Positions 50,279-61,775 of a stretch of DNA of 64,000 bases are shown piece after piece; the first letter of the stretch is position 1; each line of letters opens with the position of its first letter. The stretch comes from Chrysophaeum taylorii (Eukaryota; Sar; Pelagophyceae; Pelagomonadales; Pelagomonadaceae). A model generated the notes under the pieces. The model saw only the letters and a program-made list of their open reading frames with translations. It searched no databases and was not told the DNA's origin. The stretch lies in assembly GCA_029834535.1 (NCBI GenBank), contig JAQMWT010000323.1, positions 62,001 through 126,000 on the forward strand. Reading direction: 5' to 3'. The translations under genes and the position numbers were made by a program.

Positions 50279-52534
50279 GTCGATCTCGCCCGAGGCGAGC
50301 TACGAAGGTCTCCTTCTAAGTCGCCGATCACAAACGCACCAGTTCTGCACCGCTTCGACCCGCGCAACACGTCCATGCGCACAGCGAGCATCGTCGCTTC
50401 GGCTTCTCGGCTCGCGGCGTCCCGAGCAAGACGACGCTCCGCCGAGGCGTCGCGTTGCTGTTAAGCCGTCTCGTTCGCGTCTTTGTTGATCCCATCAAAC
50501 CCTTTTTTTTTTGACACAACACCCCCCACGAAACAAAATAAAAAACTTTCAGCGAAGAAAAAATAAAGCTCAGCCTGCACCAGCGCGACCTCACGTCTTC
50601 TTGGCGACCGCGCCGGCATGTCTCTCCCTATTGGACACACGCCTTCCATACAATCGGCCCTTCCTTCTCTTCAACGGCTGGGTAGGCATTCCTCACATCG
50701 GCTCCAGGTGCTGCTCATTGAGCGATTGTTCTTGAGCATAGACAAGGTCACGGCCACGAGGCAATAATATAATGGTCGTCTTGGCCCCCTTTCGCGAGAG
50801 TTGGAAGAAACATTGCTCTTATTATGCCAAAGGCGGTGAACTACTGAATGGAGCAGTCTTGTGCCGGAGATGCCAGCATTTTGTGGCGATCAGCTCCGTC
50901 GTTTCTTTTTAGCCCAGTCTGATCCGCGAGACCAATGATGTGGGACGGAAACCCAAGACAACAAGTCCGCATCCAGTAAGAATTAATTGGCTTTCTTGTG
51001 AGGTTGCAATTCCTTCTCGCCAAATATTTTACTCTTGGCTCAAGGCCGCTGGAGTCGACTCGCAGCGCCATTCGTTTACAAGAACATCCTGATGTGCCAC
51101 TCGTTTTACTAGAGCATCCTGATGCGCCAGGCATTTCTAACAATCAAACTAACTAGCTATAACTAGAGGCCAGACCAATGCATGGGGCGTGAGCTATAAT
51201 CCCAGCGCCATTGCGCCTGGGATCAGAGTCACCGGGCGTTCAGACGTGGTGGATAGAAAGGAGGATTAAAGGCGAGTTGATGATCTGTCGCCAGTTGTCA
51301 CGGTCTTGAGCGAGAGAGTACCACGTCTTGATTTTTTTTGTCGGACTTGCGGAGTGCCTTATTGAGACCCTCGGCCTTACGTGAACTGTGGAGGGCGCGG
51401 GGTCCCCGCGGGGTCCCCGCCGGGGCCCTGCGGGTCCCCGCGCCTGGCATTTCAGTCCGTGGATTTCAGCCCATTCGCCGCGTGATGAACGGGCGGCGAA
51501 TGGCCTGGTGCAACACCTAGCACTCAAGTCGACAGCACGTCGTGCATCGGCAAGACGTAGTAATCGAGTCGGGCAATGCGCAGATGGCATGCGTCTCATT
51601 GCTGGTGCCTCTGGGCACCACCTTCGCCTCTTGATCTCCGTTGGTCAAGTGCGTCACGAACATGGGGCCAGTGTTGGGCGCCGCTCAAGTCAGAGCGAGT
51701 GCTGCTCACGGCGAGTGACGCGCACTGTACACAGCCCGCACGTTGCGCGCCTTGTGTTTGGCGCAAGGAGCCGCAGTGAGTATACTGGTTGGTTCTTTTT
51801 ATACGGCTGGTTGAATTTTTTGAGCAAGCATGTCAAGGAGCTCGAAGAGCGCAGATCATTAGATACTGCCTGTCGCGCGTGTTTGACAATTACGCACATG
51901 CCCATCCGTGGGCCAGTGCGTCGCTTCAACGCGGCATCTGAGTTCTTTTTTTACGTATTATTCCGTTTTTGGTCCGCCGAGAATTTAAAGTCATTAGAAT
52001 GTTTTAGTTTAGTGGATAATTTAATTTAAGTCCGTTGTCAAACCGACCTCCTCTGTCTCGTCGCCGACGTTGTGGAGCCCTGACTACGCCGCTTAGATTT
52101 ACACGATGCGACCCCTCGCCCCCTCTCAGGCGGCGATGACACCTTCGGGCAGATGCCACGAAGGAGGCCGCTGCGGCACGCTTCTTCAGGAAGCTCATCG
52201 CTATCGCTTGTGGGCGTACGAGGAGACGGAAAACTTTCCCATCTTGGAAGAAGCGGATCACGAAGACGATCCCCAGCCTTTAAGTTTATTTCGGCGCATT
52301 TTTTCGAAAGTGTATACATAATAAGGCCGTTGTTGTTGATCTCATTCTTCCAAAAAGGCCGTTGGCTGTTGCATTTGTTCTCGTTTAAAAAGAAAATCTT
52401 TCGAGAATCTTTATCTTTAAATCTTTAATTCCGTTGATTGGCGAGGTGGTTGGTGTCCTTGAAGTTTCCATCGTCTTCTAAAAAAGAGGGACTAGTTTTG
52501 TTGTTGAGCGGGATACTGACGATACTGACGACCT
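50279..52534. other. Gene-poor region
   Basis: About 2.2 kb, more AT-rich than its surroundings, with no convincing host gene apart from a possible 5' exon of the EF-hand gene. Open frames at 52038-52321 on both strands lack domains. A probable retroelement tail lies at 51240-51930. Confidence 0.45.
51240..51930 (-). pseudogene. Possible non-LTR retrotransposon tail
   Basis: The minus strand has IKTWYSLAQDRDNWRQIINS near 51260-51330, a phrase typical of the C-terminus of LINE-type polyproteins (W..LAQDR..W), and an upstream GMCVIVKHARQA frame. Frames are broken and no 3' repeat was found. Tentative. Confidence 0.35.
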
Positions 52535-53308
52535 ATGAGGCAAAAGATGGTGTGCGTTGATAGCCGGAGTTTGGAAGGGTGTTCGATTCGGCGGCTCCAG
52601 TCGGTCATCAAGATCGAAGAGGAGACGGTGTCGCTGCGCGCTGGGTCGGAGACGCTGGTGATCTGCCAAAGAAGCTCGTCGATCATGTGCAGCGTGGCCC
52701 TCTCGTACTACTTGCTCACGCAAAGGCGTGAGCTGGTCCGCGACAAGCGCGTGCTGGAGGTCGCATGCAGGAGCGGGCTGGCAGGTATCGCCGCGAGCCA
52801 CGCGGGCGCGAAGAAGGTTACGCTCCTAGTCCCGCCCGAGGGCTACGACGCGGTGCGTCGCGGCGTCCGAGCTTCTAACGCACCCCATACCGAGCTCGCG
52901 CTCTTGCGGTGCGGCCAAAAGGTCCGCGAGGACTACGACGTGGTCTTGGTCTCGGACGCGATTCTCTCGGACGCCTGCGTGGAGCCCCTCGTCGCCATTC
53001 TCGAGTCTTGCTTGCTCGGTCGCGCCCACCATCCGTTTGCCATCGTTGCGTGGCAGCGTCGAAATGCGATGCGCGAGCGCCGGATTCTCGAGGCCCTACG
53101 AGGCAAGTTCGACATCTCGGTCATGGCAGACCTTCCGGACCTTCCCCCGGATGCGCTCACCGTCTCCACCAAAGAAGCTGTTGCCCCCCTGCTCGCGTCC
53201 TCCAGCCGCATTTTTTTGAGGGTCGAGCCCATGGGTTCCGCGCCGGGTCACGACAGATTTTCCTTTGAAGAAGGGATGCCCCTCACCTACCGACACTTCT
53301 CCCTCTGA
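52535..53308 (+). CDS. Methyltransferase-16 (METTL21/FAM86-like) family protein
   Basis: A 257-residue protein with the layout of seven-strand lysine methyltransferases: an N-terminal IRRLQSVIKIEEET strand pair, a region SSIMCSVALSYYLLTQ, the SAM-binding motif I at residues 73-87 (VLEVACRSGLAGIAA), AKKVTLLVPPE where the acidic motif II is expected, and DYDVVLVSDAILSDACVEPLVAIL as the post-I block. In active enzymes motif I reads LELGCGTG; here glycines are replaced (ACRSG) and motif II lacks its usual aspartate. It may be a non-catalytic or diverged member. Intronless. Confidence 0.62.
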   Translation: MRQKMVCVDSRSLEGCSIRRLQSVIKIEEETVSLRAGSETLVICQRSSSIMCSVALSYYLLTQRRELVRDKRVLEVACRSGLAGIAASHAGAKKVTLLVPPEGYDAVRRGVRASNAPHTELALLRCGQKVREDYDVVLVSDAILSDACVEPLVAILESCLLGRAHHPFAIVAWQRRNAMRERRILEALRGKFDISVMADLPDLPPDALTVSTKEAVAPLLASSSRIFLRVEPMGSAPGHDRFSFEEGMPLTYRHFSL

Positions 53309-54466
53309 TCTCTCTGGAAAATGCTGCTGCTGCTGCTGCTGCTGCTTACGCGAAAGATTCTGCCCAAAGTCGAATTGATGAAGCGCATCGATGTCTCTCC
53401 GGTCGCCGACAGCAGCAGCAGCAGCAGTTGTGTCACCGCTGTTGTCAATACCAAGCGTACTCCTCATGGGCCACGCGGTTTGGGTGGCGAGCCATGAGGT
53501 CACAACAAGGTCGCCGCGGCAACGCTGTTGTTTAACCGAAGGATGGAGCGTATGTACGGCGCTGCGTGTTTATTCGGGAAAAGGGCGGTGGGGTCTAGAT
53601 CTGCCCATTCTCGACCGCAATAGGTAAAGCGAAATCTTGGGCGAGCGAAGAACAATGTAATATAACCACAGCAGAAGATATGCATGGAAATTTGCGCAAC
53701 ACAAAACGCATTTTCCAGCACGGCGAAAGCCTGGGAGTACTGCTGCAGCTGCCTCTGGCTTTGAAGGAAGGAAGGAAGGAAGGAAGGAATGGGGGAGAGA
53801 AGGAAAGAATGCCTTGCCACCAAAGCGAATGACTCTGCTTCTTGTTCGGAGACCAGATACGCGTGTGTTGTCGTCGTAGTCAGCGGAACAGTACGTTGCA
53901 TATCATCAGCAAAAAAAAAAAAATCCGAGCGTGTCGATACGGGCTTGAGCGACCTCCAAGTGAATAAAAAATAACGGGCAATATTATAAGATGGCTCTCC
54001 TTCCACGACAGAGGCCATCATCCGTCGACAAGTCGTGCACTACGCCGTGAATGAAGCGGCGAAAAAAAAAATCCCTCTTCTTCTCGGCGGTGGGCATGAT
54101 GCGGTGTCATGGTATATAGGTGTGCCGCAGGGTATCCCGGCGCATGTCACGACGGTCTACTATAGTCGAGATTCGCGGTTCGACACAACAACAAATTCGA
54201 ATGTGCTTTCTCCGCAGCTACCCCCGGCCCCCTACCTGCCGAGATAGATAAACAAATAAATAAATAAATAAATAGCGAAGCTCCGATCGTCGAACCCACC
54301 AGCCCTTTGAGCAGCCGCAATCCCCGCGGTAGGGCACCCCCCTCCGATATCGAAGAAATACTGCCGCAGCAAGCTGGACTCATCATCGCCGCCGCCGCTT
54401 CGCAGCTCCTGAAAAGTGCGCGCGACGCGACAAGCGACAACAATTCCCGAACTTAATATTATATAG
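53309..54466. other. Intergenic region with microsatellites
   Basis: CTG repeats (53322-53345), CAG repeats (53411-53426), GGAA repeats (53764-53790) and A-runs. The minus-strand frame at 53500-54021 has no domain and mostly reflects these repeats. No gene is recognised. Confidence 0.5.
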
Positions 54467-55441
54467 TTAAGGAAGAAGAATCGAGCCGCCGAACTCGAGG
54501 GCTGCCGTCCGGATGGAAGAGACGTCGACGAGGACGTCGTCCACGAAGAGTCGTGCGTCGACGGTCGCGTCAAAGGTCTCGGCGCTACCGGGGTCGTTGG
54601 AAAAGCCCGTCGGGGTTGGGACGTAGAGGCGGTCTCGAAAGAACGAGTCAGTCGGCGCTTTGACTACGAGTTCGAGACGCTGCCTCCCTCTCTGGAGGTC
54701 CAAACGGAGGCTCGCGGTGCCCATAGTTTGGCGGTGGACTTTTGGGAAGGGCGGCACGAGGTCTGTCGAGCGAAAGTCAAACGTGTATTCGGGAGTTCGG
54801 TAGGCTACGAGCCACGTGTAGCCCGGGAGGCCCCAGGGTCCCAAGAGCTTGAAGCGGCCGCCGACCGCGAGGAGGGAGTGGGTCGCGTCGACCGCCTGAA
54901 CCCACACCCACTCGGACGGGAAGGCAGTCCCGAAATTCGACTCGACGTGCGCGGTGCCTCTCGCCGGTACTCCGTCGACGTCGATCTCGCACGGCGCCCG
55001 GAGCGCGTGGACGTGGTACCGGCACGGCACGAGCCAGCCCACGCGCCGCACCCAGCCCTCCGCGTTCCAGCCCTCGCCTCGTTGCACCTCGCAGCGCGCT
55101 CTAATGCCGTCGATGCGGAGGTCGACCGACACGCGCGACGGTCGGGCCGAGAGCGAGCCGACGTCGCGAGCCATCCAATCAAAGTTCGGCCCGGGCCGCG
55201 AGCCCGTGTGGAGCGACGCCTCGGGGACCACGGCCTGCACGCACCGCTTTTCCTGCCCGCGCGTGCTCGCGATGGCCGCAACGTGCGCCGCGTACGTCCG
55301 GTCGCCCGCCGAGAACGACCCGACGATCAACGACGTCGCCGCGTTTTCCTCCGTCGCGCGCACGCACCACCCGTTGAAGAAAGGCCCGCGGGAAGGAGGG
55401 GGTCGCGGCTCGAGCGCGTGCAACATCAGGACCACCAACAT
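54467..55441 (-). CDS. Tocopherol-cyclase-like protein
   Basis: A 324-residue protein with the tocopherol cyclase (VTE1) family pattern: an opening FFNGWCVRATEENAATSLIVGSF, a central HVESNFGTAFPSEWVWVQAVD (usual W-G-x-x-F-P-x-x-W-x-W-x-Q), and closing strands YRTPEYTFDFRSTDLVPPFPK. VTE1 closes the chromanol ring of vitamin E in plastids. The glycines and tryptophans are kept, with N in place of the family W before G-T-A-F. The N-terminus (MLVVLMLHALEPRPPPS) is short for plastid import. The start is 11 nt after the bL36 stop, on the same strand. Confidence 0.72.
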   Translation of the reverse strand: MLVVLMLHALEPRPPPSRGPFFNGWCVRATEENAATSLIVGSFSAGDRTYAAHVAAIASTRGQEKRCVQAVVPEASLHTGSRPGPNFDWMARDVGSLSARPSRVSVDLRIDGIRARCEVQRGEGWNAEGWVRRVGWLVPCRYHVHALRAPCEIDVDGVPARGTAHVESNFGTAFPSEWVWVQAVDATHSLLAVGGRFKLLGPWGLPGYTWLVAYRTPEYTFDFRSTDLVPPFPKVHRQTMGTASLRLDLQRGRQRLELVVKAPTDSFFRDRLYVPTPTGFSNDPGSAETFDATVDARLFVDDVLVDVSSIRTAALEFGGSILLP

Positions 55442-55452
55442 TTTTTCTTCTT

Positions 55453-55656
55453 CTACTTTCCGCCACCAAACACGAATCGCCAAACCGACGCGAACACCCC
55501 CGGCGCGGCGCCGGCCAACGTGTGCACCCCCTGTCGCTGCTTGTGCCGCGGGTTCTTCTTGCAAACAACGTACAATCGCGGTCCTCCGATCCGCTTCCGC
55601 CGCCGCACGATCATGCAATGCTCGCAGATACGCTTCACCGACGCCTTGACCTTCAT
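55453..55656 (-). CDS. Ribosomal protein bL36 (organellar)
   Basis: A 67-residue protein. Residues 1-43 are bL36, the zinc-knuckle protein of bacterial-type large subunits, with [20 protein letters not shown] and [14 protein letters not shown]. The zinc ligands are C11, C14, C32 and H38 by eye. There is a 4- to 5-residue insert (KRIGGPRLY) and a 24-residue C-terminal extension ([24 protein letters not shown]). Nuclear location suggests a mitochondrial or plastid ribosome, yet there is no N-terminal targeting peptide. It lies 18 nt after the kinesin stop and 11 nt before the next start. Confidence 0.88.
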   Translation of the reverse strand: MKVKASVKRICEHCMIVRRRKRIGGPRLYVVCKKNPRHKQRQGVHTLAGAAPGVFASVWRFVFGGGK

Positions 55657-55674
55657 GCAAGCATAGGTCTAGGT

Positions 55675-57169
55675 CTAGGGTGGTACGAGGACGTCCGCCA
55701 CGTTGTCCCCCGTCCCGCCGCTCTTGAGGTCTTTGATGATTGCCTTGAGCTGCGCGACCTCCTCGGAGTCGGCATTCTTGTTGGCGTTATTTTTGATGAG
55801 CTTGACCCGCGAGGCGTAGGTGAGGGAGGTGATGGTCTCGTCGGCGTTGTAGTCTGCCGGGGATATGTTGACGAACATGAGCGTCTTGGCGTTGCCGCCG
55901 AGACTGTCTTGCATGAGGAGGGTGAGCTTGTTGTTCCGGTAGGGAACAAACTTCTCGCCGTTCGAGAGAGCGGCGATGACGTCCCCAAGCGCCGAAAGTG
56001 ACCTGTTTATATTCTGAGCCTCCTTGAGCCTCTCGTCGGTCGCGCCCGTCTTGTCCGCGCGCTCCGAGCCAGCGAGGTCGACCAACGACAACTTCCCGAC
56101 CGAGGTTTTTTTTGTCGTCTTGTTGTAGACCTCGAGCAGAACGGCGAACACCGAGTGCGACCGAGACGACTCGGCGTTCATCTTGGTCGCGCCGACGTGC
56201 CGCTTGGCATTCCCGTCGTCGAACAGCTTGAGCAGCTCCTCGGCTGACGAGGCGGCCTTGACGACGGCGCCCTTCACAAACACCATCTTCTTCGCGTCCA
56301 GCTTGATCTCGAGCTTGGCCGATGCCGCTTTGCTGTTGGGATTGTCCAGGCGGTCGTAGAGGTCCACGAGACCGTCGTTGTAGAGTTCCATGAAGTACGA
56401 CTTGACGCTGACCGTCGCCGTTGACTCCATTTGCTCGGCGCTGTCGAAGATCGCGTGGATCGCGCGCGGTGTGATGCCCCGTAACACCGGATTGTCCTTG
56501 ACACCCGTCATCGTAAATGTCTTCCCCGAACCCGTTTGCCCGTACGCGAAGATGCACACGTTAAACCCGTCGAGGCACGACTGGATGAGGTTCGCCGTGT
56601 CCTCGAAGATGGCGTTCTGGCCGGCGTCCCCAGATGCGAGCGGCGGGAAGACGGCGTCGAACGTAAACTCCTTGGGCCCGTGCGCGGCCTCGACGCTCAT
56701 CGTCGTGTCGTCCACAAACTTGACCACTTGCTTGCAGCCCTTCTGGATCTCGTACTTGGCCATGGGCCGGCACCGAGCAAACACGCGGATCTTTCCCTTC
56801 ATGTCCTCCATCATGTTCCAGTACTTCTTTCTCAGCGCCATTTCCTCCTTGTACTTCTTTTCAATCTCCGCTGCGCTCTTCGTGAGCTCCTTGGTCTGCG
56901 CCTCGAGCCGCGTCGCATCTTCGGCCCGCGCCCGGAGCCGCGCGAGCTCCGACGACGCGGCCTCGAGGTCGCTTACCTTGCGTCGAAGAGAATCGCGCTC
57001 GGTTTTGGTCTCCTTCAACTCGGCCCCGAGCTGCTCGATCTCATTGGCTGCCTTCTTTGCTGCCGCTTCCGCCTGCCGCGCACTCTTGTCCGCCTTCTTC
57101 GTTGCCTCCTCGAGTTGCTTGGCGTGCTTCTTTTCAGCAAGCTTCATCGCCCGCTGATCACCCCCAGGA

Positions 57170-57210
<41 letters not shown>

Positions 57211-59988
57211 TTCTTGCTGTGTTGGGCGAGTCCCCCGTCCAGTACCCTTCCCTCCCTCCGCCAGCTGCTCCTCGAGCCGCTTTACCTTGGCCTGCTCGGC
57301 TCGCAGCTCCTTCTGGACGGTCCGCAGTCTGTCGCCTGCTCGCGGGCCACCTCTGTCGTCGGTTAGCGCGTCTCCCCCCTCGGACGACAATGGTGCATCT
57401 GCCTTTTTCGGCGACGACGGCGACTGTAAGTCGGCGAGCCGCGCCGAGAGGTCGTCGACCTGGGCCTCGAGTTCGACCGCGCGGTCCTCGGCCTCGCGCG
57501 CACGCCGGCGGTCCTTTTGGACGGCCTCGGCATAGTCGGCCTCCGTCTCTGCGTTTCCGTGCTCGAGCTCCGCAAGCGCCTCCTTCGCCTTTGTCACTTC
57601 CTGCGCCATCCGCGCACATTCCTCCTGCGCCTCCTTGAGTTGCGTGTGCAGCCGCTCGGCCTCGTGGCTCGACGCCGTCCGCGGCGTCTCGATGACTGAA
57701 GTCGCCATCGCCGGCCCGTCTGCCTTGGAAAGCGCGGCTCCCGGCGATGACACGCGCTCGGCAAGGCGCTCGAGGACGCGGTCAAACGCTTTGCGGATGG
57801 TGACAGCCGCGCGCCCCGAGGGCTGCGAGTCGGCCTGGTCAAGCGCGGTCTGGAGCGCCGCCGTCAGGTCGGCGGAAAGGTCGTCCTCGCCGAGCGTTGG
57901 TAGCTTCGCTTTGAGCGCGTCGCGCGCAGCCGCGCGATAGACGTTGCAGCATTCGGCGCGCTTACCGGCGCGCCAGAAGCCCGTGCCCTGCGCTATGGCC
58001 TCCTTGAGCGCGCGGCCAAGCGCCTTTATGTTGTCTGTTGCCGCGTCCTCGCGCGCCGTTGCCTCGTCGGCTTCGATCGCCGCCGCTACGACCGACTCGA
58101 CGAACGCTTTCGCGCCGCGCTCGGCGTTCGAAAGCTGGGTCTGCGCCGTCGCAAGCTCGGCCGCGATCGCAGCACATTTCTCGAGCGCTTCGGCCTGCGC
58201 GCGCTGCGCTTCGGCCACCTCGGCGACCACGTCGGCCTTGCGCTCCACCACCTCGACGCGCGCCTCGACTTTGGCCGCGTGCGCGTCGCCCCGCTCCTGG
58301 CACGCAGTCGCCGCGGCGAGCTTCGTCTCGAGCGTCGATATCGCCCGTCTTTGGTGCTCGGTCGTTTCGCGCAACGCAGCGACATCCTCCTGGCTCGCTG
58401 CCTCTTTTTTGAGCTTGGTGATCATTTTCTGGGCTTTGCGCAGCTCGTCGTGCGCCTGCCTTGACTGCAGCCGCGCGTACTGGGACAACATCATCTTCTG
58501 CGTCTCCTCGGCGCTGGTCTGGTCAACGATCTCGAGGTTCTTCGTTACCGCCAGGAGCTCGTCCCGCAAAATCTGGTTCCCCTGGATCGAGTCCTTCAAC
58601 TGCGTGCGTAGGCGCTCGACCTCCTCGTCCGCCTGACCCCCCTCCTCGTTCATCTGCTCAAGGACCTGCTGCTCGAGTCTCGCGTTCGCCTCGAGCAGCC
58701 GCGTGTTCGCCGCGCACACGGCTCGTGCCTCCTCCTGGGCTGCCGCCCGCAGCCTGCGCTCCTCCTCGAGCTCGCTCGCAGCGGGAATAGGACTGGCTGC
58801 GTCGCTTTCCATTGGCACCTCGTTGGCAGCAGGAGCACCAAGTATATCGATCGAAGAAGGAGCGCCAACAATCTCGGTTGCTGTTGTTGTCGTCGTCGTC
58901 ATCGCCGTCTTCGTCATCTCAGTGGCGGAGATGGGCCTCGGTGTTACCTGCGTCTCGGCGGCCGCGACGGCGACGACGGCAGCGCGCTCCTCCCGTTGCT
59001 GCGCGTCGGCAATCTCGGTGGCAGCCCTCGCCATCTCAGCGTCCAGCTCGCGCCCTCGTATCCTCGCCACGGCCAGCGCGCTCACGGCCGCCGCCATCGC
59101 GGCGTCATCGGTGGCGGCACGGTCGAGCGCCGCGCGTGCCGCAGCGCATGCTTGATGCGCGGCATTCGCGTCCCCCTCCGCTTCACGCGCTTCACGTCGC
59201 CGCAAGTCCTCGGCTTCAACCCCCCCGAGCACGCTTGCGAGCGCGGCCGCGCAGGCATTGCGGCGACGCGCGGCCTCGGCAGCCTCGCAGCGCTCGACGT
59301 CGGCGGCGAGCGCTGCGGCAGCAACCTTTGCCGCGTCGCAGCTCTCTTCCCATCTTGTCGCGGCCGACGCGGCGTCTTTGTGCGCCTGCTCCATGGCGTA
59401 GGCATGGCGGCCCTGGGTCGACTTCGCGTCGTCGCGCGCGCGGCGCAGCTCGTCGACTGTCGCGGCGAAGCTCGCGGCAGCCGCGCGCGTCGCGTCGCAT
59501 CGCATGTCGAACAGCTCGCGCTCGCGGTCCGCGCTTTGCGCCGCGCCCATGGCGCGCTCGGCGGCCGCGCGGCAGCTTTCCACGGCCGTCGCGGCTGCGC
59601 TCGTCGCTCGCAGCGTCGCTCGTTCGACTGCCGCCGCGCGAGACGCGGAAGCGAGCTGCTCGCTCGCGGAGGCCCTCACCTCGGCGACTTGGCGGCTGTA
59701 GAAGGCCGTGTAGCGCGCCTTGAGGTCCGCCTGCATCGTTTCGAGCCGGGCCTCGAGCTCCTCGAGATCATTGAGGCGAGCAGCGCGGAACCGCCTCGCA
59801 GAGTCCTGGAGTTCGTCGATGGATGCCTTTGCCGTGGCTAGCGGCACGTAAGCCTGCTCACCCTCGACGGCGACGGCCGCCTGCCGGATCTCGAACATCG
59901 CCTCGGGGTCCATCACTTCTCTCCCCAGCATTCTGCCCACGGGAAGCACCATCGGTAGTGGTGGCTTCTCCATCGTCGTCATCTCCAC
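55675..59988 (-). CDS. Kinesin-14, C-terminal motor, long coiled coil
   Basis: A 1437-residue, intronless, probably minus-end-directed microtubule motor. Residues about 50-1050 are Ala/Glu/Arg-rich coiled coil with a poly-serine break near 925-940. The neck (MMEDMKGKIRVFARCRP) begins the motor at about residue 1065; P-loop GQTGSGKT at about 1147, switch I NAESSRSHSVF, switch II LVDLAGSERADKTGA, and the microtubule-binding YRNNKLTLLMQDSLGGNAKTLM. The position of the motor at the C-terminus with the neck before it defines kinesin-14. The tail contains no MyTH4/FERM, so it is not a plant-type KCBP. Function in spindle or flagellar transport is inferred. Confidence 0.93.
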
Positions 59989-60629
59989 ATCTAAAATACT
60001 AAGATACTAGATATATAGGGGCCAGCCAAAAGCGGTTTTGATTGAGCCCCGGATGGCGACACCTTCATCAAGAGAGCGAACGGCTCCTCCCGGCCGCCGC
60101 GTCTCCCGGCCGCCGCGTTCCTGGATGCCGTCTGACGGCTAGCCTCGCACTCTGCCGTCATCTGCGACCTGCGACCGGCCCTCTGCCTGCTCCAAGCCAC
60201 AAGTTCTGCCGCCCCCTTCGACTGACCCGCGTCTCCGTCTTCATGTCCTCACTCACCCCGTTCTGCTCTCGCTTCGCTCATCCCGCATTGATCTGCCTCC
60301 CTTCCGCTGCCGACCCTACCCCTTTGAAACTCTGGGTCGGAGCCGCGTACGGAGAGTCTGGAGCCACGACCTCGTATGGGCCCCTTCGATGCGTGATTGT
60401 GTAGAGGCGAACCACGTTCGCGCGTCACGCCGTGGTGTAAAACTGAGAGCACGCGTACGTAGCGCGCCCCCACCTGGCGCCAACCACCACCCCATTTCCC
60501 CCGTTCGTCGTCGTCGTCGTCGTCGTAAAGTATTTTTATTTCGGCAGCCCACCCTCTCGATGATAAATAATGAAGCTGCGTTGTTCGGTGCGGAAAAAAC
60601 AAGAACAACAACAAGGTTCATTCAAATCT
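59989..60629. other. Upstream region of the kinesin gene
   Basis: 640 bp between the kinesin start and the IQ-protein stop. (GTC)n repeats at 60503-60525 (GTCGTCGTCG). No gene is recognised; expected promoter and leader of the kinesin. Confidence 0.5.
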
Positions 60630-61775
60630 TCAGGAGGGCAGGCGAGGAGCGTAGTGGGGGGGCGCGGAAAGGAGAAGATGAGCGAGCGGGTGAGCAACGA
60701 GGGCGCGGACACCCTCGAGGGCGCGAGCGAGGGAGGCCGCCGCGGCGTCACCAGAACCAACGACAAGTAGAAGGTCGTCGTGGGTATCAGCATGACGTTT
60801 CAAGAAGGAAGCGGAGCGGTTTGTGGGCGGGAGGTTTGCGAGGGCGGTCTCGAGGGTGAGTTCGAGCGCGCGGAGATCGATATTTCGCGCGATATGCTCG
60901 AGGGTAAGGGCGGTGGCAGCCGAGGTGAGGCGCAGGGTGGTCCGGAAGGCCCAGCACGGGGATGCGCGCCAGACGCCCTGGATCTTCCTAACGGCCCGGT
61001 CGACGGCGAGGGCTCTGGCGGCGACGGAGCGCGCTCGCGTCCGGTAGAGCGAGCCGCGGGCGAGGGCCTGAATGCGGCTTGCGGAGGCGGTGCGGCGGTG
61101 GAGGTGGAGATCGCGCGCCGTTCTGGCCGCCTGGAAGCGGAGGCGCGAAGAGGCGACCCGCGCGCCACACTGGATGACCGCGGCTGCCGCGCGTCGGCGC
61201 TCGGCGCGCGCGGAGACGACGACCCGGACGCGGAGGCGCACGAACCGGGCCAACACCGTCGCCGTCCAGGGTGTGAGGAGATGCCTGGCCTGGCGCGACG
61301 AAATGTCGACGAGATGGCGCTGGCGCCGCGCGTTGGCGGCCTTCTCTGCGGCGAGGGCGCGGTCGAGGTCGGCCTCGGACGCTTCGAGGCGCGCCGCCTC
61401 CGCCTCGAGGTCGGCCTTTTCGCGTCTCAGCTGCGCCACGCGGGCTCGGCGGTGACAAAGGGCCTCCGGCATCGCCCCGCATGCCGCGTCGACGGCTTCC
61501 GCGAGCCCGACGTAGGTCCGCGCTACTTTGAGCGTCGCGCGGCGCGACGTCGCGGTTTCGCGCCGATGGTTCGGGAAGATGCCGTCGGGCCGCCGCGGCA
61601 TCGCCCCCACGCTCTCCCAGGCTCTCCGTTGCGCGAGGGTGGACAGCTGCGCGATCCGGGCCGCCCGCTCCCAGGCCCCCGCCGCCACCGCAGCGTCGAG
61701 GCTTTTCCGCTCCGCCTCGAGGCCTTCCGCCCGCCGCTCCCACTCGCGCCGCGCCCCCCGCGCCGCTTCACTCAT
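60630..61775 (-). CDS. IQ-motif protein
   Basis: A 381-residue alanine/arginine-rich protein. Residues 1-150 are helical. Three IQ-type calmodulin-binding motifs follow at about 200-300: AAAVIQCGARVASSRLRF, ASRIQALARGSLYRTRAR and VRKIQGVWRASPCWAFR, in the 23- to 26-residue spacing usual for tandem IQs. A C-terminal helical domain ends it. It probably binds calmodulin or another EF-hand protein. The ATG at 61775 was preferred to an upstream one (61802). It is divergent from the glutaredoxin fusion, 140 bp away. Confidence 0.75.
   Translation of the reverse strand: MSEAARGARREWERRAEGLEAERKSLDAAVAAGAWERAARIAQLSTLAQRRAWESVGAMPRRPDGIFPNHRRETATSRRATLKVARTYVGLAEAVDAACGAMPEALCHRRARVAQLRREKADLEAEAARLEASEADLDRALAAEKAANARRQRHLVDISSRQARHLLTPWTATVLARFVRLRVRVVVSARAERRRAAAAVIQCGARVASSRLRFQAARTARDLHLHRRTASASRIQALARGSLYRTRARSVAARALAVDRAVRKIQGVWRASPCWAFRTTLRLTSAATALTLEHIARNIDLRALELTLETALANLPPTNRSASFLKRHADTHDDLLLVVGSGDAAAASLARALEGVRALVAHPLAHLLLSAPPHYAPRLPS

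Noticed and set aside
53500-54021. 173-codon minus-strand frame
   Set aside because: Composed largely of microsatellite translation (poly-F, SFLPSFL, TTTTT) with no domain.
54728-55666. 312-codon plus-strand frame opposite the tocopherol-cyclase and bL36 genes
   Set aside because: Arginine-rich shadow; two recognised genes occupy the other strand.
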